Shown: in pieces, positions 33,777 to 44,556 of the stretch
Layout of the letters: every line of letters starts with the position of its first letter
How positions within the stretch are numbered: position 1 is the stretch's first letter
Source of the DNA: CAMYLR01 sp039588915
Lineage (GTDB): Bacteria > Gemmatimonadota > Gemmatimonadetes > JACCXV01 > JAHWKZ01
Length of the DNA stretch: 64,000 bases
Direction: 5' to 3'
Assembly: GCA_039588915.1 (NCBI GenBank)
Contig: JBDGYV010000004.1
Coordinates: 1-64,000, forward strand
Translations under genes and position numbers: made by a program
Notes under the pieces: generated by a model
Told to the model about the DNA's origin: nothing
Seen by the model: the letters and a program-made list of their open reading frames with translations, nothing else
The model's database searches: none

Positions 33777-35909
33777 GTGTTCAGGCCACCAGCCCGGGTC
33801 GTCTTGATTGCCGTGTTCTTTGCTTCGGTGGGTCGAGCCGTGGCCCAGGAGCAACCCGAGCCGACCCCGGCGGACACCGTGGCCCCGGCCGATTCGGTGG
33901 CCCTGGCTGACTCGCTTAACGTCGATCGCTGGATCTACCCCGAACCGATTACTGATCCGCGCATCACCTTGCTCGGCGACACGCTAGGCACAGCCGACAC
34001 GCTAAAGCCCCGCTTCACTGAGCTGGCCGAGATCTACCCCGATAGTCTGATCGATCCCTATACGTTGGCCCGACCCGGAGCTTGGCCGGCGTGGGTCCTG
34101 AGCGGCGACCAGCTCCTCGGGCGCGGGGCGTTCAGCCTGCTCGACGTGATCGAGAGCGAGGGATTCACCCTAGGCCAAGACATGGGTGGCAGTGGGCTCA
34201 GCACGTTCGTCGGCTCGTCGTTTGGATCGCATACGAACATCGAGGTCATGATCGATGGGGTGCCGGTCGGCGAGCCATTGTCGGTGAGCTGGGACTTGCG
34301 GCGGATAGCGATCGAGGGGATCGCGAAGGTCGCCTGGTATCCGGGGCCGCAAAGCGCTGCGTGGGGAAGCAGCGCAACCGGTGGTGTTCTGGCGATCACT
34401 ACGCGCCGAAGCCTGACGCCGAGCTCCCGGTCGATGCTGGCGTTCACCGCCGGCTCGTTCAAGGTCGAGACATTCAGCGGGAACTTCGGTCGATCGATCA
34501 CCCGGCGCGGCGACGTGTTCTTGGGCGCCAACTTCGATGCCACCGACGGATTCTTGCGGATCGGTGACTTCACCCGTAACCAGTTCGTCACCAAGCTCGG
34601 TTGGCGGATCGGCTCGAAGCACCGAGTCGAGGTGTCGCGGCTGAGCGACGGGTTCTCGGGGGACGCCAGTCGCACGAACCTGTCCGGTTTTCAGGATCAA
34701 GACGGCAGCGTGGTGCACTTGTTTTACGCCGGTAGCTGGGGCGACGTGGGAACCCGCTTTCATTATGCGCGATCGCGTCAAGAGTTCCGCGAGAACTTTG
34801 ACTTTCGCGACGCATTTGGATTGGTGGGCAAGGGAGAACGAGAAGGGTTCCGCGGCACGATCGACCTCCGGCGGGGTCCGTTGCTGGTGTGGGCGGCTGG
34901 TGCGCAAGAGGAGCTTGACGTGGAGTCGCTGCATCCAGCATTCGTGCGGGTCGATCAGAGCAGTGTGTTCGAGCCGGTCGAGGATGATCCCGAAGCGCCA
35001 ATGGTCGAGAACCCGCGGAGACAGATCGAGTGGGGCGGAGGTGTTGGGTGGGGCGAGCCCGACGGCCGGTACGCGGCCAATGCAGCGGTGCGCCGGTTGT
35101 CGTTTGGCGACGCCGCCGAGAGTGGGATGACTTGGCAGTTCGAAGCGCTGGGTCGGCCGCATCCCGAGCTCACCGTTCGGTTAGCCGGTGGTAGAGCCGT
35201 GCGGCCGGCCAGCTTCGCCGGTCAGGCGCTGCTCGTGGCATTGGCCGCCGAGGGTGTGGAAATCCACCCCGGTAAGGTGGCGATGCCCGAGCAGCTCGAG
35301 GCGTGGAGCGGTGTGCGCGGCGAAGTCGCGTGGACGCGCGCCGGCTGGAAAGCGACCGGACGCGTGTTCACGGCCAACGGCGATGAGGCGTTCCTGTGGC
35401 TGCCGCCGACGGCGTGGTTGTACTTTGACCGGGCCGACTTCGACAATTCGCGACTAGCGGAGATCGGTTTCAACACCTTCGATGTCGTCGACCTGTCGGT
35501 GAACGGTTTCGAGGGTGAGGTCACCGGGCCGCTGCCATGGGGGTTGCGCGGGCGGTTTGTCGCGCGGCGCTTGGATACGACTGAAGATGAGTCGGGTGAC
35601 CGAGTACCGTACGTGCCTAAATCCCAATTCTTGGGGCAGGCTCGTTATGCCCGCCGACTGTTCCCGAGCGGTGATCTGTTGTTGGAGGCCCGGGTAACCG
35701 GGAGGTTCAACGGTGAGCGGACGACGCTGACCGGTGAGACCCTGTCCTCGTACTTCGTCACCGATCTGCTTGTGCAGGGAACGATCATCAATTTCACGAT
35801 CTTTCTGTCGTTAAAGAACCTGACCAACGAGGTGTTTCGGACCGAGGAAGCGTTCTTTCTCCCTGGCCGCGAGGGGTTTTTCGGGATCAACTGGCGGTTC
35901 CGCAACTGA
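33777..35909 (+). CDS. Second TonB-dependent receptor-like protein in the B12 operon
   Basis: From GTG 33777 (11 bp after the propeller gene) the protein is 710 aa. It has a signal peptide ending near GRAVAQ, a Pro/Asp-rich stretch (~25-90), then a TonB plug-like domain (GRGAFSLLDVIESEGFTLGQD, EVMIDGVPVGEPLS, SSATGGVLAITTRR) and a large beta-barrel ending in NWRFRN with terminal aromatics. There is no carboxypeptidase-like domain, unlike the first receptor. The ligand is unknown; the operon suggests a corrinoid or a related nutrient. The long frame upstream of 33777 overlaps the propeller gene and is not used. Confidence 0.82.
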   Translation: MFRPPARVVLIAVFFASVGRAVAQEQPEPTPADTVAPADSVALADSLNVDRWIYPEPITDPRITLLGDTLGTADTLKPRFTELAEIYPDSLIDPYTLARPGAWPAWVLSGDQLLGRGAFSLLDVIESEGFTLGQDMGGSGLSTFVGSSFGSHTNIEVMIDGVPVGEPLSVSWDLRRIAIEGIAKVAWYPGPQSAAWGSSATGGVLAITTRRSLTPSSRSMLAFTAGSFKVETFSGNFGRSITRRGDVFLGANFDATDGFLRIGDFTRNQFVTKLGWRIGSKHRVEVSRLSDGFSGDASRTNLSGFQDQDGSVVHLFYAGSWGDVGTRFHYARSRQEFRENFDFRDAFGLVGKGEREGFRGTIDLRRGPLLVWAAGAQEELDVESLHPAFVRVDQSSVFEPVEDDPEAPMVENPRRQIEWGGGVGWGEPDGRYAANAAVRRLSFGDAAESGMTWQFEALGRPHPELTVRLAGGRAVRPASFAGQALLVALAAEGVEIHPGKVAMPEQLEAWSGVRGEVAWTRAGWKATGRVFTANGDEAFLWLPPTAWLYFDRADFDNSRLAEIGFNTFDVVDLSVNGFEGEVTGPLPWGLRGRFVARRLDTTEDESGDRVPYVPKSQFLGQARYARRLFPSGDLLLEARVTGRFNGERTTLTGETLSSYFVTDLLVQGTIINFTIFLSLKNLTNEVFRTEEAFFLPGREGFFGINWRFRN

Positions 35910-36009
35910 CCACCCGCAAGAGCAGCAGCTACCCGGCTACGAGCCGGCTCGGTAGCTTGAAATGATCTCATCAGTGGAGACGACACCCAACTCAACGATA
36001 GGGTTACCA

Positions 36010-36333
36010 ATGCGAGCGCTTTTTGTAATCACCGTGGGGATGATCTGCGTCCCACCCGTCGCCTGCGGTGGTGGTGGGGAGGAAGCCGACAGCGCCGCTG
36101 TCGCCGATACCGCGGCCTACACCGACTCAACCGCCGAGCTACTCGAGAATGGCATGGACCAGGACTCGGTGCGAAACCTGCTCGGCGAACCGCGTACCCG
36201 AGTGACGATGGAGGGCGGTCAGGAGCGGTGGACCTATTACAGCTATGATCCGCAGGGACAGATCGTCGCCCGCACGATGATCATCTTCGGCGATGACGCG
36301 ACGGTGGCCGAGGTGTTTCACGGTCAACGGTAG
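36010..36333 (+). CDS. SmpA/OmlA (BamE)-like small lipoprotein
   Basis: From ATG 36010 the protein is 107 aa with a signal peptide and lipobox PVACG. The core LLENGMDQDSVRNLLGEPRTRVTMEGGQERWTYY (seen in pieces) fits the SmpA/OmlA fold, in which the pattern GMxxxxVxxLLGxP precedes a tryptophan-containing strand. BamE helps outer-membrane protein assembly, but many proteins share this fold, so the role is open. An earlier start at 35962 would hide the signal peptide behind 16 residues. The gene lies 100 bp after the B12 operon. Confidence 0.75.
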   Translation: MRALFVITVGMICVPPVACGGGGEEADSAAVADTAAYTDSTAELLENGMDQDSVRNLLGEPRTRVTMEGGQERWTYYSYDPQGQIVARTMIIFGDDATVAEVFHGQR

Positions 36334-36351
36334 GCGTAGCCGCAGTACACG

Positions 36352-37080
36352 ATGGGACGCACGGTCTTCGCCTGGACTATCGGGGTCGTCTACACGCTCT
36401 TCTGGTCGTCGGTCGGAATCATCACCTGGCCATTCAGTCCTCGCGGCGAGCTGTACCTGTCGCTTGCTCGCACGTGGTCGCGATGGATCCTAGCCACGCT
36501 TCGGATTCCGTTCAGCGTTGAGTCGCAGGCGACGCTGGAGCCGGACCAACCGTACATCTTCATGTCCAATCACCGATCGATCTTCGACATCTTCGCGTTG
36601 TTTCTGGCGACCGAGCATTCGCTCAGGATGGTCGCCAAGCGAGTGCTGTTCTTTATCCCCATCTTTGGGTGGGCGATGTGGATGTGCCGCTTCATTCCGA
36701 TCGACCGCAGCGATCGCGAGAAGGCGATCAAGAGCCTCGAGAATTCGGCCCGCAAGATCCGCGAGGGAGTCAGCGTGCTCGTGTTCCCGGAGGGCACGCG
36801 CGGTCCCGGCGAGCCGTTGTTGCCGTTCAAGAAGGGCAGCTTCATGATGGCGCTCAAGGCCGGCGTGCCAGTTGTCCCGGTCGTGGTTCTGGGGACCGAA
36901 GACGTCATGGGGGCTCGATCGCTACGCGTCGGGCATGGTGCGATCACGGTGCGGTTAGGAATGCCGATCTCGACCGCCGGCCGTGGCGCCCAGGCGCGTG
37001 ATGATCTGATGCGGGAGGTGCGCGTCGCGATGGAGGCGATGATGTCCGAGCCCGTTGCTCAGCCGACCAGTGATGAGTAA
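36352..37080 (+). CDS. plsC: 1-acyl-sn-glycerol-3-phosphate acyltransferase
   Basis: PlsC adds the second acyl chain to lysophosphatidate in phospholipid synthesis. The 242-residue protein has an N-terminal membrane helix, the catalytic NHxxxxD motif as NHRSIFD, the VAKRVLFFIPIFGW segment, and the substrate motif VFPEGTRGPGEPLLPFKKG. These match the AGPAT family at normal length. It starts 18 bp after the BamE-like gene, so they may share a transcript. The carA leader region follows. Confidence 0.93.
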   Translation: MGRTVFAWTIGVVYTLFWSSVGIITWPFSPRGELYLSLARTWSRWILATLRIPFSVESQATLEPDQPYIFMSNHRSIFDIFALFLATEHSLRMVAKRVLFFIPIFGWAMWMCRFIPIDRSDREKAIKSLENSARKIREGVSVLVFPEGTRGPGEPLLPFKKGSFMMALKAGVPVVPVVVLGTEDVMGARSLRVGHGAITVRLGMPISTAGRGAQARDDLMREVRVAMEAMMSEPVAQPTSDE

Positions 37081-37161
37081 GTTTGTAGGCGACTCGAGAT
37101 CGTAATCGCGCTCGAGCTTCCTTTTAAATCGACGTCCTGTGAGGCGCGGAAAGGGAGTGCC

Positions 37162-37224
37162 ATGATCGATAGAATCCAGTGCATCGTGTGTCTCCGCCAG
37201 GCGGAGACTTTTTTTTGCGCATGA
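37162..37224 (+). CDS. Leader peptide of carAB (20 codons, candidate attenuation peptide)
   Basis: A short ORF begins at ATG 37162 with GGGAG four bases upstream and encodes 20 residues, starting MIDRIQ and ending TFFCA. Its codons run straight through the intrinsic terminator at 37190-37216, and its TGA (37222-37224) overlaps the carA ATG (37221-37223) as ATGA. carA has no properly placed Shine-Dalgarno of its own because the T-run lies directly before it, so carA translation probably depends on ribosomes finishing this ORF. The layout resembles the E. coli pyrBI leader, in which translation of the leader disrupts the attenuator. A TTAAAT (37124-37129) could be the -10 element. Confidence 0.6.
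   Translation: MIDRIQCIVCLRQAETFFCA
37190..37216 (+). terminator. Intrinsic terminator/attenuator upstream of carA
   Basis: A perfect 8-bp stem (GTCTCCGC / GCGGAGAC, loop CAG) is followed by eight T residues (37209-37216), ending five bases before the carA ATG. Since no promoter can fit between it and carA, any transcript reaching carA must read through, which points to attenuation rather than simple plsC termination. Confidence 0.88.
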
Positions 37225-38348
37225 GCGCGGTGCGGCAACCCGCTCGGCTAGCGCTCGAGGACGGTTGGACGGCCCTCGGGGTAGCGGTCGGCGCGACCGG
37301 TACCGCGACCGGTGAGTGCGTGTTCAACACCTGCCTCTCAGGCTACGAGGAGGTGTTGACCGATCCTTCCTACACCGGTCAGTTGGTCGTCATGACGTAT
37401 CCGCTGATCGGGAACTACGGCATCACCGTCGAAGACGGCGAGTCGGATGCGCCCCAGGTGGCGGGTTTCGTGATGCGTGAGTGCATCCAGGAGCCATCCA
37501 GCTGGCGGGCGGTTGAAACGCTGCCGTCGCATCTGGAGCGCAACGATGTCGTCGCGATCGAGGGAATCGACACACGCGCGCTGACTCGTCACCTGCGGCA
37601 GTGGGGCGCACTGAGGGGCGTCATTTCGACCGAGCTCTTGGAGCCGGACGCCGCGGTCGCCCGGGCGGCTTCGATCGCGCCGATGGAAGGGCAGGATCTG
37701 ACGGGGGAAGTGTCGTGCCCGGCGGCCACGGTCGAAGGGGACGGTGAGCTGCTGGTCGCTGCGTTCGACTTGGGCTTGAAGCAGAATATCGTGCGACGGT
37801 TGAGCGCCGGGGGTTGCCGGGTCGTTCGGTTGCCTGCCGACGCCACTGCGGATGTGGCGTTGGAACTCGCGCCCGATGGGCTCTTCGTCTCCAATGGTCC
37901 CGGTGATCCGGCGGCGGTCGGGTGTGCGATCGCCACGCTCAAAGCGTTGGCGTTGCGAGCACCCGAGCTGCCCACGTTTGGCATCTGCCTGGGACATCAG
38001 CTGTTGGCATTGGCCCATGGCGGCGAGACGTACAAGCTCAAGTTTGGTCACCACGGTGGGAATCATCCGGTCCAGAAGTTGTCGACCGGGCGGATCGATA
38101 TCACGTCGCACAACCACGGGTTCGCGGTGGCGGAAGCGCGTCACGGACGGAAGCGCTCGGTTGCTGGGGCTCCCGAGCTCGAGGTCACTCACGTCAACTT
38201 GTACGACGACACTGTCGAGGGCTTTCGACATGTCGACCGGCCACTGTTCGCCGTGCAGTACCATCCCGAGGCGGCGCCCGGACCACACGATGCCTTCCAC
38301 CATCTGAACGAGTTCATCGGCGCGATGCGAGCAGCCAAGCGGGCCTAG
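37221..38348 (+). CDS. carA: Carbamoyl-phosphate synthase small (glutaminase) subunit
   Basis: CarA hydrolyses glutamine and channels ammonia to CarB for carbamoyl phosphate, used for pyrimidines and arginine. The 375-residue protein has the N-terminal CarA domain (TGTATGECVFNTCLSGYEEV, QLVVMTYPLIGNYG) and the class I amidotransferase domain with Cys in FGICLGHQLLALA, GHHGGNHPV, and His/Glu in VQYHPEAAPGP. Start ATG 37221 overlaps the leader ORF stop; the frame is open up to 37179 but homology begins later. The unusual leader suggests control by nucleotide or translation state. Confidence 0.97.
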   Translation: MSAVRQPARLALEDGWTALGVAVGATGTATGECVFNTCLSGYEEVLTDPSYTGQLVVMTYPLIGNYGITVEDGESDAPQVAGFVMRECIQEPSSWRAVETLPSHLERNDVVAIEGIDTRALTRHLRQWGALRGVISTELLEPDAAVARAASIAPMEGQDLTGEVSCPAATVEGDGELLVAAFDLGLKQNIVRRLSAGGCRVVRLPADATADVALELAPDGLFVSNGPGDPAAVGCAIATLKALALRAPELPTFGICLGHQLLALAHGGETYKLKFGHHGGNHPVQKLSTGRIDITSHNHGFAVAEARHGRKRSVAGAPELEVTHVNLYDDTVEGFRHVDRPLFAVQYHPEAAPGPHDAFHHLNEFIGAMRAAKRA

Positions 38349-38351
38349 CCG

Positions 38352-41563
<3,212 letters not shown>

Positions 41564-41567
<4 letters not shown>

Positions 41568-41591
41568 CAAGCGCTTGCGGCGACGTATCTT
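41564..41591 (+). promoter_or_regulatory. Sigma-70 promoter for the HU/IHF gene
   Basis: A consensus TTGACA (41564-41569) overlaps the carB stop codon and is followed after 16 bp by TATCTT (41586-41591). Predicted transcription begins near 41598, about 60 bp before the HU start. Confidence 0.68.
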
Positions 41592-41656
41592 GGTCCGCGC
41601 TTCACGTCGATGACCGGATTTGGAGCCAACGACGGCGCGAGGACAGGAGAGAGACC

Positions 41657-41977
41657 ATGACTAAAGCCGACCTCGTCGAGCAGATTGCTGAGGCGACCGG
41701 GCTCACCAAGAAGGACACAGCCGTCGTCGTTGACGGCTTTCTCGAAGCGGTCAAACAGGCCTTGACCCGCGAGCAGAACATCGAAATTCGTGGTTTCGGG
41801 TCGTTCAAGGTCAAGCAGCGCAAGGCCAGGAAAGCCCGCAACCCAAGGACCGGTGAGGCGGTTCACGTCCCCGGACGGATGGTGCCGACCTTCAAGCCCT
41901 CGAAGGAGCTGAAGGAGCTCGTGATGCAGGGTGGCGCAACCGCATCCGAGGCCCCGTCACGCAAGCCGGTCTACTAG
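41657..41977 (+). CDS. HU/IHF-family DNA-binding protein
   Basis: The 106-residue protein has the HU/IHF fold: MTKADLVEQIAEATGLTKKD, the GFGSFKVKQRKARKARNPRTGE arm start (shown in part) and the DNA-intercalating proline region RTGEAVHVPGRMVPTFKPSKEL. It bends and compacts DNA. The arm sequence is closer to IHF/HU-like single-chain homodimers; the subtype is not certain. It has a 12-residue tail beyond the usual 90-95 aa. ATG 41657 has an AGGAGAG Shine-Dalgarno. A tRNA gene follows after 50 bp. Confidence 0.95.
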   Translation: MTKADLVEQIAEATGLTKKDTAVVVDGFLEAVKQALTREQNIEIRGFGSFKVKQRKARKARNPRTGEAVHVPGRMVPTFKPSKELKELVMQGGATASEAPSRKPVY

Positions 41978-42027
41978 GCTAGAACCCGGGCGCACCGCCC
42001 GGTCGCAACTCAGTTTCCCCACCGACT

Positions 42028-42104
42028 GCGCCCGTAGCTCAGCTGGATAGAGCGACGGCCTCCGGAGCCGTAGGTCAGAGGTTCGAATCCTCTCGGGCGC
42101 ACCA
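42028..42104 (+). tRNA. tRNA-Arg (anticodon CCG)
   Basis: A full cloverleaf can be drawn: acceptor GCGCCCG / CGGGCGC, D-arm GCTCAGCTGGATAGAGC, anticodon stem ACGGC/GCCGT with loop CTCCGGA (anticodon CCG, reading CGG), and T-arm AGAGG-TTCGAAT-CCTCT. The discriminator A and the CCA end are encoded (42101-42104). Length is 77 nt. Confidence 0.97.
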
Positions 42105-42270
42105 CACACGTCGATGAATCCCCTCGTTTGACCAGATTCTTAGCCTCGATTAGGCTTGAAGCAGAGTCAAGGGTCCTCGCTTCCTCCGCGACGCCTTCCT
42201 AACGACGCCACGAAGGACCCAAGATCGCCGAGCTCCTGAAGGGCGGAGCCCCACCCCAAGGAGACACACT

Positions 42271-42555
42271 ATGAGACTGCTCGGTCTAGCTCCTTCCTTA
42301 TGGCTGATTTTGGCGCTGGCATGTCAGAGCGGATCCGGTGGAACTGGAGTTGCGACCTCGGGCGGAGAAGTTTCGAGCCCGGAACATGCCGCTTCGAGTC
42401 AGGACGAGGATCGGAACCGGGCAGCGGAACGGGAAGCTGCCGAGCGCTGGGCCGAGCGGGCCGCCGAACACGCAGCCAGAGAGCGCGCCATCCGCGAGCG
42501 CTGGCGAGAGCGAATCGACGAACAACAGCAAGCCCAAGCCGAGCGGTCAAGGTAG
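42271..42555 (+). CDS. Small charged lipoprotein of unknown function
   Basis: This 94-residue protein has a lipoprotein signal peptide (lipobox LALAC) and AAGGAG upstream of ATG 42271. After a Gly/Ser-rich spacer (~20-45), the rest is a highly charged region rich in Ala, Glu and Arg (from about residue 48: REAAERWAERAAEHAARER), likely a single helix or coiled coil. No family is recognised. The 166 bp before it hold small inverted repeats (42142-42156; GGGTCCT 42171-42177 with AGGACCC 42214-42220) but no gene. It precedes an M49 peptidase gene by about 90 bp. Confidence 0.68.
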   Translation: MRLLGLAPSLWLILALACQSGSGGTGVATSGGEVSSPEHAASSQDEDRNRAAEREAAERWAERAAEHAARERAIRERWRERIDEQQQAQAERSR

Positions 42556-42648
42556 GGGAAGAAAACCGAGGAAGACGTCCCGAACAGGCAACCGCAGTAA
42601 CCTGGCAATGCTCCGCGCGGAGGACCCCGCCGGAATAGGAGGTTAAAA

Positions 42649-44337
42649 ATGGCTCGTATTTCATTAGTTCCATCGATGGCCTTCACGGTCTTGCTTGCGG
42701 TTCTGGCCGGCTCCTGTACGGAGCCCGCCCGTGACGACGACTCGACCATGGACGAGTCGGCGACACCAGAGGCCGTCTCGCGCGTGCTCGGTCGGTACGT
42801 CACGGTGCCCCTCACTGCCGACCTGAGCGGCCTACCTGACCACGAACGGGCGATGATTCCCCTCCTCATCGAGGCCGTCGAGCCCATGAACTCTGCGTTT
42901 TGGATGGAAGCCTACGGCGACCCCGGCGACATGCTCGGGGGCACGGGAGACGCCAACACGAAGCTGGCGCTAGAGGCGAACTTCGGACCTTGGGACCGCT
43001 TGGACGGCGATGCGCCCTTCCTGCCAGGCATCGGGGAGAAGCCGGCGGGAGCAAACTTCTACCCGGCCGACATGACCCGCGAGGAATTCGAAGCCGCTGC
43101 CGAAGCCGCTCCGGACGGAGGCACTGCGCTACGCAGCTTGTACACATTCGTTCGACGGGATGCCGCCGGAGAGTTGGAGGCCGTTCCGTACCACGTCGCG
43201 TTCGCCAGCGAGCACGCGCTCGCGGCCGAGAAGCTGCTGGCTGCCGCCGCGCTCACAACGGAGCCGGACGTCCGGGCGTACTTGGAGGCGCTATCGGCGG
43301 CACTCCTCACCGATGACTATCGAGCCAGCGACCTCGCCTGGATGGACATGAAGGCGGGCGGACTCGACGTGGTCTTGGGCCCAATCGAGACGTACGAGGA
43401 CCAGTTGTTCGGCCAGAAGGCGGCCCATGAGGGTTACGTGTTGGTCAAGGACCTGGTCTGGAGCGAACGACTCGGTCGCTATGCTACGATGCTGCCCGAC
43501 ATGCAGCGCGGCATCCCGGTTCCGGACGCTTACAAGACGGAGACCCCCGGGTCGGATGCGGACCTGGGCGCGTACGATGTCGTGTACGTGGCGGGGCAGG
43601 CCAACGAGGGCGCAAAAACGATCGCCTTCAACCTCCCCAATGACGAGGAAGTACAGCTCCAGAAGGGTACTCGGCGGGTACAGATGAAGAACGTGATGCG
43701 GGCGAAGTTCGACTACATCCTTAGCCCGCTCGCGGACGTGTTGATTGCCGAAGACCAGCGGTCGCTGGTGACGTTCGACGCGTTCTTCGATAACACCATG
43801 TTCCACGAAGTCGCCCACGGACTCGGGATCAAGAACACGATCACGGGGGCGGGTACCGTGCGGGAGGCGCTCCAGGCGCATTATTCGCCCCTGGAGGAGG
43901 GGAAGGCTGACGTGCTCGGTCTTTACTTCGTGACCCGGCTATACGATCAGGGTGAAGCCATGGACGGGACCTTGGAGGAGCATTACGTGACGTTTATGGC
44001 AAGCATCTTTCGCTCCATCCGGTTCGGCGCGTCCAGCGCGCACGGGCGAGCGAACATGATGCGTTTCAACTTTTTCAAGGAACGCGGGGCGTTCACGCGG
44101 GACCCGGCTTCGGGCACGTACCGCGTAAACATCGATCGGATGCAGGAAGCCATGAACGACCTGACCGAGCTGATCCTCACCGTGCAGGGTGACGGCGACC
44201 ACGAACGAGCCGGCGAGATCTTCGACGAGATGGGCACGATCGGGAGCGAGCTGCAGTCGGACCTCGACCGCCTCGCCGAACTCGAGGTACCCGTCGACCT
44301 GCTCTTCGAACAGGGACCCGACGTGCTGGCCCGTTAG
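42649..44337 (+). CDS. M49-type (dipeptidyl peptidase III-like) zinc metallopeptidase lipoprotein
   Basis: The 562-residue protein has a lipobox (LAGSC) and AGGAGG upstream of ATG 42649. The zinc motif is FHEVAHGLG with HEVAH at residues 386-390, and the second motif LEEGKADVLG supplies a Glu ligand near 417. This pair and the surrounding KNTITGAGTVREALQ match DPP III-like (M49) peptidases, which cut dipeptides from the N-terminus of oligopeptides. Classical M49 enzymes have the six-residue HEXXGH; here it is the five-residue HEXXH, known for some bacterial members. It is probably anchored to a membrane facing the periplasm. Confidence 0.8.
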   Translation: MARISLVPSMAFTVLLAVLAGSCTEPARDDDSTMDESATPEAVSRVLGRYVTVPLTADLSGLPDHERAMIPLLIEAVEPMNSAFWMEAYGDPGDMLGGTGDANTKLALEANFGPWDRLDGDAPFLPGIGEKPAGANFYPADMTREEFEAAAEAAPDGGTALRSLYTFVRRDAAGELEAVPYHVAFASEHALAAEKLLAAAALTTEPDVRAYLEALSAALLTDDYRASDLAWMDMKAGGLDVVLGPIETYEDQLFGQKAAHEGYVLVKDLVWSERLGRYATMLPDMQRGIPVPDAYKTETPGSDADLGAYDVVYVAGQANEGAKTIAFNLPNDEEVQLQKGTRRVQMKNVMRAKFDYILSPLADVLIAEDQRSLVTFDAFFDNTMFHEVAHGLGIKNTITGAGTVREALQAHYSPLEEGKADVLGLYFVTRLYDQGEAMDGTLEEHYVTFMASIFRSIRFGASSAHGRANMMRFNFFKERGAFTRDPASGTYRVNIDRMQEAMNDLTELILTVQGDGDHERAGEIFDEMGTIGSELQSDLDRLAELEVPVDLLFEQGPDVLAR

Positions 44338-44373
44338 GGCGTTGGGCCAGACAGCTTCTGAGGATTCAAAAAA

Positions 44374-44407
44374 AGAGGGGTCGCTGTTAGCGACCCCTCT
44401 TCTGTTT
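44374..44407 (+). terminator. Strong intrinsic terminator, probably bidirectional
   Basis: A perfect 12-bp stem (AGAGGGGTCGCT / AGCGACCCCTCT, loop GTT) spans 44374-44400. It is followed by TTCTGTTT-like sequence and preceded by seven A residues (44368-44374), which give a T-run on the opposite strand. It ends the M49 gene. The remaining bases to 44556 contain nothing else recognisable. Confidence 0.9.
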
Positions 44408-44556
44408 ACGCGGGAACTCAATCGGTCGGGGGTTCACCTTCCTTTCATTGAGCCAGACCGAGTGCGACACTGTGTAAGGGTTTCCCTTGCGCTGTCTAAA
44501 TGATCAGGGTTTTCACCTCAAGCACATCAAGGTGATCGCCGTCGTCGAAGGCTAGA

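Noticed and set aside
34170..35162. 330-codon minus-strand open frame inside the second TonB receptor
   Set aside because: Shadow of the plus-strand gene; no recognisable motif.
37338..38303. 321-codon minus-strand open frame opposite carA
   Set aside because: No motifs and carA is unambiguous on the plus strand.
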